This document shows, one piece after another, positions 44,964 through 52,496 of a stretch of 55,855 nucleotides of DNA. The first letter of the stretch is position 1. Each line of letters opens with the position of its first letter. This stretch comes from Labilithrix sp. GTDB taxonomy: Bacteria; Myxococcota_A; Polyangia; Polyangiales; Polyangiaceae. A model generated the notes under the pieces. That model was not told the DNA's origin, searched no databases, and worked only from the letters and a program-made list of their open reading frames with translations. The stretch is from the NCBI GenBank assembly GCA_019637105.1, contig JAHBWF010000036.1:1-55855 (forward strand), written 5' to 3'. The translations under genes and the position numbers were made by a program.

Positions 44964-45668
44964 CTACGGTCGTGCTGCGCTCGCGCAGGAGCTGGCTCCG
45001 AGCTCGAAGTGATCGACCGACGTGGCCGTCTTCGGTGGCGGCGCCGGTTGCGGCTGCGACGCGCGCGACGTGGTGGTGCGCGTCACGTCGAACGCGAGCG
45101 GCTTCTGCGCGGTCTGCTTGATCGCGATCGAAGTGGTATCCGACGAATACTCGCCGCCCGATCGCGCTTTGCCCGCGAATGTACATGCGAGAACATCGCT
45201 CGGCCCTGACGTGTCGAGCACGTAGTGGGTCTCGCGGCTGTCGTACTGCCACCCGCGCTCCGAACTCTCGACGACGGTAACGTCGAGCAGCTCGGCCTGA
45301 CCGAGGAATCGAGCGACCGTCGCAGCTCGCTTGGCGTCCTTGTCACGACCGGCAGGTGCAAGCTCGACGGACGTCGCCTTGCCGGTCGGTCGCTGCGCCA
45401 TGATCGTCCCGCGTTCGACGACGATGACGCGTGTGCCGCGGGTAAGGACCTCGGGCGTGGACGGCGCCGCTCCAGCGGCTTCGTGCTCAGGGCCGCTCGA
45501 CGCTGACGCCACGGGCGACGCGCTCCCCTCGTGCGAGGCGCTCGCGATCGGTGCGCTGGGTCCCGGCGCGCTGGTCGTGGATCGTGGCTGGGGTGTCGTT
45601 CCACGATCTCGACACGCGGCCAGAAGAACGAACATCGCGCACACGCTCCCTGCTCGGATCACGCTCAT
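44964..45668 (-). CDS. Hypothetical lipoprotein
   Basis: 234 residues with signal and lipobox VLLAACR. After a Ser/Pro/Ala-rich linker (residues 25-75) comes a folded domain: VLTRGTRVIVVERGTIMAQR, RVARFLGQAELLDVTVVES-like strands and GPSDVLACTFAGKARSGGEY. I do not recognise the family; the ACTFAGKA and two Cys residues near the end may pair. The ATG overlaps the stop of the upstream membrane-protein gene by four bases, so they form an operon. Confidence 0.75.
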   Translation of the reverse strand: MSVIRAGSVCAMFVLLAACRDRGTTPQPRSTTSAPGPSAPIASASHEGSASPVASASSGPEHEAAGAAPSTPEVLTRGTRVIVVERGTIMAQRPTGKATSVELAPAGRDKDAKRAATVARFLGQAELLDVTVVESSERGWQYDSRETHYVLDTSGPSDVLACTFAGKARSGGEYSSDTTSIAIKQTAQKPLAFDVTRTTTSRASQPQPAPPPKTATSVDHFELGASSCASAARP

Positions 45669-46246
45669 ACGTGCTCCCCGAACATCTGGGCGATGGCGCG
45701 AAACGTTGGTGCGTCGCACGCGTGGGCAGGCGCGATCTCCTCGATCCCAGCAGGGCCAGGTGGCAACAGGTTGCCCTGCGTACCGATGCGCAAGGACAAT
45801 CCATCGCGCTTCAACTCGAGAATGGCCCACGGGCGTGGCTCTTCGCTTCGCGCGCCTCGGCACATCGCAGACTCGAGCGTCACCTCGGTACCTACCGTTG
45901 GCCAGGTAAGCTCCTGCCGGCGCGCGCGCACGACGAGTCGATCCGGATAACCCTCGAGGGAAGCTGCCGAACGTGCGCGGGCCCAGACCCAGAGCAGTAC
46001 CAACAACGAGAACGCCACTGCCATGCTGCCGAAGACCCACAGCGCCGTGTTGTGCCCCAACGTGATCGAAGCTCCGATCCCGACGAAAGGAGAGAGCCCC
46101 ATCACGGCGACGCTCACCCATGCCAGCCGCTTTTGAAACGCGTAGCTGACGAGCGGCGTTGGCCTGCCCCCCGCCTTGGTCCCACGCCACACGAGCCGCC
46201 CCTCGAACAGAAGTGGCATGGACGCAGGCGTGCGGTGGGGCGTCAT
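45665..46246 (-). CDS. Hypothetical two-helix membrane protein
   Basis: 193 residues. Residues about 45-95 form two membrane helices (LAWVSVAVMGLSPFVGIGAS and ALWVFGSMAVAFSLLVLLWV), and the C-terminal 95 residues are a soluble beta-rich domain (LVVRARRQELTWPTVGTEVT, LSLRIGTQGNLL) like bacterial PH-type domains. It is coupled to the lipoprotein gene. ATG 46246 is used; ATG 46219 is possible. No family is assigned with confidence. Confidence 0.65.
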   Translation of the reverse strand: MTPHRTPASMPLLFEGRLVWRGTKAGGRPTPLVSYAFQKRLAWVSVAVMGLSPFVGIGASITLGHNTALWVFGSMAVAFSLLVLLWVWARARSAASLEGYPDRLVVRARRQELTWPTVGTEVTLESAMCRGARSEEPRPWAILELKRDGLSLRIGTQGNLLPPGPAGIEEIAPAHACDAPTFRAIAQMFGEHV

Positions 46247-46294
46247 ACTTTCGAGGATAGCGAACTTCTCGCGTGAGGTTGCCTGCGGAAAAGC

Positions 46295-46440
46295 GTGCGG
46301 GAGAATGGGGAGCTCGTTGCGGCATGGTCCGTTCGAGGCGAGCCAATTCCTCCCTACCACCTGATCCATATCGAGCGCTTCAAGGGCCCCGTCCTCCTCG
46401 TGGCTGGCGAAAAAGACGACGTCTGGCCGTCGGCGGAGGC
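46295..46440 (+). pseudogene. Fragment of a BAAT-type alpha/beta hydrolase
   Basis: The reading IHIERFKGPVLLVAGEKDDV followed by WPS is the region around the late acidic residue in acyl-CoA thioesterase/BAAT C-terminal hydrolases. Nothing upstream or downstream continues the domain, so only a piece of about 45 codons remains. It is one of three unrelated gene scraps between 46250 and 47118. Confidence 0.55.
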
Positions 46441-46559
46441 CGCCCTGCACCTCAACGCTCACCTCGTTGCGGCTGGGCGCACCGCCGACGTTCTCGTGTT
46501 GACGCGCTCGCCGACCGCGAAGCCGGCGACCGCACGGTCGACGCTCCGCCGACGCCGCG

Positions 46560-46640
46560 GCGCGCAGCGCACCAGTGAGCGCCTTCGTCAGGAAGAACGG
46601 TGTCTTCACGTTGAGGTCCGTGACCGTCACCGAGAGCGCG
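46560..46640 (-). pseudogene. Fragment of a short-chain dehydrogenase
   Basis: On the minus strand SVTVTDLNVKTPFFLTKALT matches the NVK-x-PF-FLT-x-AL helix that precedes the catalytic region in short-chain dehydrogenases. The flanking residues do not continue the fold in any frame. The piece is about 25 codons long. It is a remnant only. Confidence 0.5.
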
Positions 46641-46737
46641 AAGGAGGCGGCGTGAGAGACGCAGAGCACACCGAGGAGCGCGCGGAGAAGAACACGGGCG
46701 ACGTGCTGGTCGACGACTTCGCGTCTGCGACGACCCG

Positions 46738-47118
46738 TTCCATCGGGTCCGCAAGGAGCGTCGCGTGGTGCTCTCGGTGACGCCGCCGCCACCGAAGCCC
46801 GAGCCCGTGCGCAGACCCGCCAAGGTCGCCCAGATGCTCGCCCTCGCGCACCACCTGCAGCGGGCCATCGACCGGGGCGACGTCGCCGACCGGGCCGCCG
46901 TGGCGTGCAGGCTGGGGCTCACGCGGGCCCGCGTCACGCAGCTCCTCGACCTGCTCATCCTCGCGTCCGACCTCCAGATGGCCGTCCTCCGGCTCGAAGT
47001 CGTCGATGGCGCCGAGCCCATGGCCGAGCGGACGCTTCGAGCGGTGGCCCATGCGGGGACGTGGGTGCAGCAGCGGGCGGCGTGGGCGAAGATCAGCGCG
47101 GACGGAACTCGCCCGTGA
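46738..47118 (+). CDS. Recombinase-linked helix-turn-helix protein, probably 5'-truncated
   Basis: Frame FHRVRKERRVVLSVTPPPPK then ARVTQLLDLLILASDLQMAV, a KorB/Spo0J-like helix-turn-helix pattern. I recognise this type as the small protein or tail that follows serine recombinases in mobile elements of Deltaproteobacteria. GTG 46765 could start a 117-residue form, but the homologous part extends upstream to at least 46738 without a start, and no recombinase precedes it, so it looks like the end of a lost element. Confidence 0.55.
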   Translation, partial: FHRVRKERRVVLSVTPPPPKPEPVRRPAKVAQMLALAHHLQRAIDRGDVADRAAVACRLGLTRARVTQLLDLLILASDLQMAVLRLEVVDGAEPMAERTLRAVAHAGTWVQQRAAWAKISADGTRP

Positions 47119-47225
47119 CCTGAGCTTGCCGCCATCGCCCAGTGGATCCGCAAGCGGCATGGGCCTCGGCTGTCCGCCTTTTCACGGAGGCCGAGCACAC
47201 CGCGCGTCGGCCTCGTCTCAACGCT

Positions 47226-47594
47226 TCAAGTTGCCGGGGTCCAGTCGAGGATGAGGTCGATCAGTCCGGGGAACCGGGCGTTGAGATCGTTGAGACGAAC
47301 CCGGCTGCGGCGCTCGAGTCCGTATTGGCGTTGGCTAATGACGCCAGCTTCGCGAAGCGCCTTGAAGTGGTGGGTGAGGGTGGATTTGGGGCGGTCGAGG
47401 CCGAACCAGCCGCAGGCATGGTCGTAGCGCTCCGCTTGAGTAAGGAGCCTCTGGACGATCGTGAGGCGCAGGGGGTCGGCGAGCACGGCGAGCACCTGTT
47501 CCAAGCGGAGGTCGTCACACGCGGGTTGCGGCAACGGCTCGGGCAGACCGGCCGGAGCCTCCTGAGCACGGTAAGTGGTCGCGAGCGCTCGCAT
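47226..47594 (-). CDS. ArsR-type winged-helix regulator
   Basis: 122 residues. VLAVLADPLRLTIVQRLL and PKSTLTHHFKALREAGVISQ are the ArsR/SmtB helix-turn-helix, followed by the wing RQYGLERRSRVRLNDLNARF. No CxC metal site is seen in the alpha-3 helix, so it may sense an organic molecule rather than metal. It is divergent from an MFS transporter gene with two inverted repeats in the 82-base gap. Confidence 0.9.
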   Translation of the reverse strand: MRALATTYRAQEAPAGLPEPLPQPACDDLRLEQVLAVLADPLRLTIVQRLLTQAERYDHACGWFGLDRPKSTLTHHFKALREAGVISQRQYGLERRSRVRLNDLNARFPGLIDLILDWTPAT

Positions 47595-47611
47595 GCGTCG
47601 AGCGCAATATA

Positions 47612-47664
47612 GTACGAGTTGGTTCGTACAAATATTTGTTCGACTCGTCTCGTAGTGGTACGAG
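47612..47664. promoter_or_regulatory. Two operators between ArsR-type regulator and MFS transporter
   Basis: GTACGA-N6-TCGTAC lies at 47612-47629 and CTCGTA-N4-TACGAG at 47649-47664, both perfect 6-bp inverted repeats sharing the TACGA core. A wider pair, GTTCGACT (47638-47645) and AGTCGAAC (47668-47675), frames the second one and reaches the MFS start codon at 47677. The tract is AT-rich. It probably binds the ArsR-type repressor and controls both genes. Confidence 0.68.
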
Positions 47665-47676
47665 TTTAGTCGAACT

Positions 47677-48978
47677 ATGGCGCGTGATGAGCGGAGGCGA
47701 GCGGAGGCGACCACAGGACTGGGATGGTCGTCGGTGGCGGCCTGCACGGTGACGGCGGTGTTCACCCTGTCGAATGCGCCGACGCCGCTGTACGTGCTGT
47801 GGCGGAACGAATGGCACTTCTCGTCAGGGACGCTGACGGTGATCTTCGCCGTCTACATCGCCGGGCTCATCGGCACGCTGCTGGTGGCCGGCCGTATCGC
47901 GGATCGTTACGGCCGCGGCGTCGTGCTCGTGCCCGGCCTGCTGCTGGCTGTCGTGTCCAGCGGGCTGTTCTTGTTCGCTCGTGATGTGATGTGGCTGCTG
48001 GGTGCACGCTTGCTTGCCGGGATGGCGGTCGGTGCGGCCGTCACCGGGGGCATGGCCACGGTGGTCGACCTCGCTCCCACCCGGTCTCGCCACACCGCCT
48101 CGTTGCTGGCCTCGGCGGCGATGGTGTTCGGCGCCGGCCTCGGACCGCTCACCGCAGGGCTCTTGGCACGGCGGATCAACCGGCCGCAGGTTTGGATATT
48201 TGCGGTCATGACGGCGGTCACAGTGGTGGGGTCGATCCTCGCGCTGCTGCTCCCGCTCTCACGCCCCGAGCCGGCCCCTCGGTCCAGGTGGCGGCTGCCG
48301 AGCCCGCCGCTCGGGCATCGTCGTCACGTGGCGTGGGGCATCGCGACGTTCGCGCCCGGCATCACGGCAACCTCGTTCTTCCTCTCGCTCGGCCCTTCGG
48401 TGCTGCGCGACGCGCTCGGGATCGCCGACCCGTTCCTGGCTGGCGTGATCGCATGCACGATGTTTCTGACCGCCACCGGCGTCCAGTTTGCTCTCGCCCG
48501 CCTGCCGACCCGCACCCACCTGTTGCTCAGCTCCGCGTCCGCCATCACCGGCATGACCATGCTCGGCCTCGTCGTGACAGCGCTCCCTTCAATCGTCGTG
48601 CTCGTGGCGGCGGCGCTGCTTGCTGGCTGTGCTCAGGGGCTCGGGCAGCTTGCCGGGCTAACGCTCATCGCCACCGGGATACCGGCCGCACGGCGGGCCG
48701 AGTCGAACGCGGCGCTCAACATCGCCAGTTACATCCCAGCCGCCGTTCTCCCGGTCGCCACCGGTTCTCTCGCCGACGCCACCAGCCTCCCGCCCGCGGT
48801 GCTCGCCTTCGCTGCCGTCGTCGGCCTCGCCGCCCTGGTCGCACTCATCGTCGTTCGCACCGACACGAGCGGCAGACGGATCGTGGGAGGAGAGCTGATG
48901 ACCATGCCGGGCCCCATCGATGAAACCTCCGGCTACTTCCGCGAAAAGGAAAGGAAGACTCAACCATGGAATATGTGA
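47677..48978 (+). CDS. MFS drug-efflux type transporter
   Basis: 433 residues with about 12 membrane helices. The MFS motif A is VAGRIADRYGRGVVLVPGLL between helices 2 and 3, and TGGMATVVDLAPTRSRHTAS marks the loop after helix 4. It is close to the Actinobacteria/Proteobacteria drug-efflux type. The last 13 bases overlap the start of the aldo/keto reductase gene. It is controlled by the divergent ArsR-type regulator; transported substance unknown. Codon and base usage are less extreme than in the left half. Confidence 0.9.
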   Translation: MARDERRRAEATTGLGWSSVAACTVTAVFTLSNAPTPLYVLWRNEWHFSSGTLTVIFAVYIAGLIGTLLVAGRIADRYGRGVVLVPGLLLAVVSSGLFLFARDVMWLLGARLLAGMAVGAAVTGGMATVVDLAPTRSRHTASLLASAAMVFGAGLGPLTAGLLARRINRPQVWIFAVMTAVTVVGSILALLLPLSRPEPAPRSRWRLPSPPLGHRRHVAWGIATFAPGITATSFFLSLGPSVLRDALGIADPFLAGVIACTMFLTATGVQFALARLPTRTHLLLSSASAITGMTMLGLVVTALPSIVVLVAAALLAGCAQGLGQLAGLTLIATGIPAARRAESNAALNIASYIPAAVLPVATGSLADATSLPPAVLAFAAVVGLAALVALIVVRTDTSGRRIVGGELMTMPGPIDETSGYFREKERKTQPWNM

Positions 48979-49964
48979 AGCTCGGCTCGACCGGCCTGGA
49001 CGTGTCGCGCCTCTGCCTCGGCTGCATGACATTCGGAGAGCCGGGTGCGGGCACGCATCCCTGGACCTTGGGTGAGGCGGAGAGCCGCCCGATCTTCCAG
49101 CGCGCGGTCGAGCACGGGATCAATTTCTTCGACACGGCGAACAGCTACTCGGCCGGCACGTCCGAAAGGATCGTCGGCAAGCTGCTCAAGGAGCTCGCCC
49201 GCCGCGACGAAATCGTGGTCGCGACCAAGATCTTCTTCCCCGACGGCGCGCTGGGCGGAGCGAAGGCGGGGCCGAACCGCCAAGGGCTGTCGCGCAAGGC
49301 GATCTTGAGCGGGATCGATGCGAGCCTCTCCCGGCTCGGTATGGAATATGTCGATCTCTTTCAGATCCATCGCTGGGACCCTACGACGCCGATCGAAGAG
49401 ACGATGGAGGCGCTGCACGACGTCGTGAAGGCAGGCAAGGCGCGCTATCTCGGCGCTTCCTCCATGGCGGCCTGGCAGTTTGCCAAGGCGCAAGGCGTCG
49501 CACGCGAGAACCGCTGGACGCGATTCGTGACCATGCAAAACCATGTCAACCTGCTCTATCGCGAGGAGGAGCGCGAGATGATCCCTCTTTGCCGCGACCA
49601 GGGCGTGGGGCTGATCCCGTGGAGCCCGATGGCACGTGGGCGCCTCACCCGTCCAGCAGGTGAGCAGACTGGGCGCATCGAGACAGACCAGTACGGCAAG
49701 GCGCTCTACTCCGCGACGGAGGATGCAGACAACCGCGTCATCGCCGCCGTCGAGGCGCTGGCTGGGAAACGTGGTGTCCCGATGGCGCAGGTCGCGCTCG
49801 CTTGGTTGCTGGCGCAGCCAGGCATTTCGGCACCCATCATCGGCGCCTCGAAGCCGCACCATCTCGACGATGCCGTCGAAGCGCTGGCGCTCGAACTCGA
49901 CGCGGACGAAATCGCGGCGCTCGAAGCGCCCTACGTCCCCCATGCCGTCACGGGGTTCGCTTGA
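48966..49964 (+). CDS. Aldo/keto reductase
   Basis: 332 residues with all four catalytic residues: Asp and Tyr in FFDTANSYSAG, Lys in VATKIFFPDG and His in LFQIHRWDP. The NADP-binding end PIIGASKPHHLDDAVEAL is intact. It is of the YajO/general stress protein 69 type. It is preceded by AAAGGAAAG and overlaps the MFS gene, so both form an operon. The sequence resembles proteobacterial homologues more than the reductase at 1519, suggesting acquisition; that is a judgement by eye. Confidence 0.92.
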   Translation: MEYVKLGSTGLDVSRLCLGCMTFGEPGAGTHPWTLGEAESRPIFQRAVEHGINFFDTANSYSAGTSERIVGKLLKELARRDEIVVATKIFFPDGALGGAKAGPNRQGLSRKAILSGIDASLSRLGMEYVDLFQIHRWDPTTPIEETMEALHDVVKAGKARYLGASSMAAWQFAKAQGVARENRWTRFVTMQNHVNLLYREEEREMIPLCRDQGVGLIPWSPMARGRLTRPAGEQTGRIETDQYGKALYSATEDADNRVIAAVEALAGKRGVPMAQVALAWLLAQPGISAPIIGASKPHHLDDAVEALALELDADEIAALEAPYVPHAVTGFA

Positions 49965-50859
49965 GCCGTGGCAACTTCGCTCTCGACGCAGCAATCGAGG
50001 GCGCCCCGCGCGAACGTGGGGCGCCCTCGTGGCGCTCGCGCAGGACAGCGCCCCGTTGGTCAACGGTCCCCGAATAACGCCGTTTACGAACCCGTTCGCA
50101 ACGCTCTCTACGGGACGCGCCAACTTCGCTCGCACTGTCCCGAATCTGCGATTCGTTGCGAACCTGCCACGCACCTTCGCTCGCGATTTCGTCCCCGGCC
50201 TCTACGAGCAAGCGCGTCTTTCCTGTTCCACCAGCTCCGTGGGCGAGGAGGAAGAAATTGTCGGAGGCGAGGAACTTTCGGAACTTCGCTTTCTCGTTCT
50301 GCCGTCCGCAGAATGAACCAAGCTTGTCGCGACGCAGGAACGGCTCGTCGATCGGCAACCGCTCCTTAACCTCGGGGAGAGAGAGAAACACCCGCATCTC
50401 GTTCTCGAAGAACGAGCGATGGATCTCGGGATGCGTGTCGAGGAGCGCGTTGAGGTTCTCGCGCTCCCAGTGATCCGCCGTGAGTCCCTGCTTCGCGAAG
50501 AGTGGAACGACCTCTGTGTCCCACGTCAGTTTGTCCGTCGGGTTGAAGGCGGCGTTGGTCACGAGCCGCCAGTGGATGACACCCTTCCATTGGTCGTGCC
50601 GAGCGTGACCAGGCTGACGGTACTTCTCGATCTTCGCGGCTTCCTTTTTGGCGTCGCTGATCGCGGTGGCTGCTGAGCCGCTCTCGTGATGTTTCGCCTG
50701 AAAGACCCGCGTGCCGTCGCCCGAACGCGCGTCTTGGCCGCCGTCCTTGCCGCGACGACCAAACAGCGATGCCTTCGGGTCATCGAAGAACACGATGGTA
50801 GTGGCCAGTGACTCGAAGGTCGCGCCGCTCGCAAGAGCTCCCCACTTGCGTTCAGCCAT
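49948..50859 (-). pseudogene. Truncated nuclease-NTPase (defence-like STAND protein)
   Basis: Residues 1-170 look like a restriction-endonuclease fold (GKDGGQDARSGDGTRVFQAK gives D and Q-x-K). A P-loop follows at about 215-223 (HGAGGTGKTRLLVEAG). About 15 residues later, near EGAWQVRNESQ, the protein loses any NTPase pattern and the frame continues through a terminator hairpin into the neighbouring reductase gene. A full-length STAND protein would be three or more times longer. It starts inside the end of the DUF1016 gene (8-base overlap) on the same strand, so the two were probably one unit. Confidence 0.75.
49996..50029. terminator. Strong hairpin after the aldo/keto reductase gene
   Basis: CGAGGGCGCCCC (49996-50007) pairs perfectly with GGGGCGCCCTCG (50018-50029) over a 10-base loop. 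It lies 31 bases after the reductase stop codon. No T-run follows. It also lies inside the read-through tail of the opposite-strand truncated NTPase frame, which supports the view that the tail is not real coding sequence. Confidence 0.65.
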
Positions 50860-51967
50860 GGTTTCTTCCTCCTGCTACCGGGGCGCTCGCGTTCGGAGAG
50901 AGCCGCGCATAGAGCTCGTGGAGCTTCGCGCGGAGCACCGCCTTCGGTGGCAGCAACGTCTGGTACTCGGCGACCAGCGTGGGTGAAGTCGTGCGCGCGA
51001 GCGCGTACTCGACGACCTCGTCGTCCTTCGTCGCGCAGAGGAGCACGCCGATCGAGGGACGCTCGTGCGGCTTCTTCACGTCGCGATCGAGCACCTCCAC
51101 GTAGAACGAGAGCTGCCCGAGATCGGCGGGCTTGAACTTCTCTGTCTTTAGCTCGAAGGCGACGAGGCACTGCAGGCCACGGTGGAAGAACACGAGGTCG
51201 ATCGCGAAGTCCTGGTTGCCGACCTGCACCGGGTACTGCGAGCCGACGAAGCAGAAGTCGCGGCCCAACTCGGTGAGGAATCGACCGAGGTTCCGCAAGA
51301 GCGCTCCGTGAAGGTCGGCCTCGGAGTGATCGGTGGTGAGGCCGAGGAACTCGATGTTGTAGGCGTTCTTGAACTCGTCGATCGCCGTCGGGTGAAATTG
51401 TGTCACCGCTGGTGAGACTTTCTTCGTGATCTTCGCCTCGCGCAGCACGGCGCCCGAGCGGATCTGCCTCTCGAGCTCCCGCTTCGACCAGCGCTCCCTG
51501 ATGGCGGCGAGGATGTAGAACTCTCTCGTCTCCACGGGCTTCGCCTCACTCAGGATGATGAGGTGATGGGTCCACGGCAATTGTGTCACCAGCGGTGACA
51601 CTTTCTTGTGCGCCCGGTACGCCTCGAAGAACTGACGCATGCGGAAGAGGTTGCGGCGCGTGTATCCCCGCGCGCCCGGGTAGCGCCGCGCGAGATCGAC
51701 GGCGAGCTCCTTGACCACGCCGTCGCCCCACTCGGCGCTCGCGATCTTACCGCTGATGTACGCGCCGAGCTCCCAGTAGTGCTCGACGAGCACCGTGTTG
51801 ACGGCTTGGTACCCGCGAGCGCGTGCGGTCTCGATGAGAGCAATGACCTCGGCGAAGCGTCCGCTTCCGCTGTCGATGATCTGCCTCGAACGAGGCACCG
51901 CTAGCGCCGACGCCTTGGTGGCGGCGGGCTTCGCGGTGCGCTTCTTCGAGGAGGTCTTGGTGGCCAT
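50852..51967 (-). CDS. DUF1016 / YhcG-type PDDEXK nuclease
   Basis: 371 residues. The N-terminal DUF1016 half contains VLVEHYWELGAYISGKIASA and RNLFRMRQFFEAY, and the C-terminal nuclease half has the PD-(D/E)xK pattern in NQDFAIDLVFFHRGLQCLVA and FELKTEKFKPADLGQLSFYV. A lysine-rich N-terminal tail (TSSKKRTAKPAATK) could contact DNA. Two near-identical blocks, KKVSPLVTQLPW and KKVSPAVTQFHP, occur in the N-terminal half. Such genes are often found in restriction and defence islands. ATG 51967 is used; GTG 51976 is an alternative. Confidence 0.9.
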   Translation of the reverse strand: MATKTSSKKRTAKPAATKASALAVPRSRQIIDSGSGRFAEVIALIETARARGYQAVNTVLVEHYWELGAYISGKIASAEWGDGVVKELAVDLARRYPGARGYTRRNLFRMRQFFEAYRAHKKVSPLVTQLPWTHHLIILSEAKPVETREFYILAAIRERWSKRELERQIRSGAVLREAKITKKVSPAVTQFHPTAIDEFKNAYNIEFLGLTTDHSEADLHGALLRNLGRFLTELGRDFCFVGSQYPVQVGNQDFAIDLVFFHRGLQCLVAFELKTEKFKPADLGQLSFYVEVLDRDVKKPHERPSIGVLLCATKDDEVVEYALARTTSPTLVAEYQTLLPPKAVLRAKLHELYARLSPNASAPVAGGRNHG

Positions 51968-52013
51968 GCGGAGCACACATGATCCGGCGAACCTGTGGTT
52001 CTTACAACCGGGT

Positions 52014-52045
52014 CAGGCCCGGACGGTTTCAGGCCCGGACGGTTT
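52014..52045. repeat. 16-bp tandem duplication in a 529-base stretch without a clear gene
   Basis: CAGGCCCGGACGGTTT occurs twice in direct succession (52014-52029, 52030-52045). The surrounding 51968-52496 has open frames on both strands but none with a family I recognise. A minus-strand frame near 52160-52445 contains AHFSFHDFRNPIAATVG, and a plus-strand frame at 52129-52338 looks helical. I call no gene here. Confidence 0.5.
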
Positions 52046-52496
52046 CGTGTCCCCCGACTTCGCGTCCGGCGGCTTTGCCCCACCAATCGCCGCGTCCAGG
52101 CGCTTACGTTTGGCCGGCCTCGCGTCGGTCGATGCTCGCGGACGGCGAGAGCTCGCTCGCCGTTGCTCGCCGGGTTCTCGCCGAGGCTCGCGGACACGCA
52201 GCGTTCGAGAGCCCGCGTCTTCGCCTCCTCGAGAACGCAGTTGCGAACCTCGAGCGGAGCCTTGCCACCGGGTCCGCGTTCGTCGACAGCCATCCAGTGT
52301 GGGGGATGACCGAGCGTGTGGCAGCATCGGAGAAGTAATCCCACCGTCGCTGCGATCGGGTTACGGAAGTCGTGAAATGAAAAGTGGGCCTCGTCGCGGC
52401 GCAGGAAATGCAACGAGGTCTCAACGTGGTCCGCCTGCTGCATCGGACCTCCGGGAAGAAGCGCCGCGTGCGACCAAAGTCGCAAAGGAACCTGTC

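Noticed and set aside
51901-52485. Minus-strand open frame containing FHDFRNPIAATVG, which looks like a histidine-kinase box
   Set aside because: No dimerisation helix or ATPase domain follows, and the frame runs into the DUF1016 gene. I cannot support a gene.
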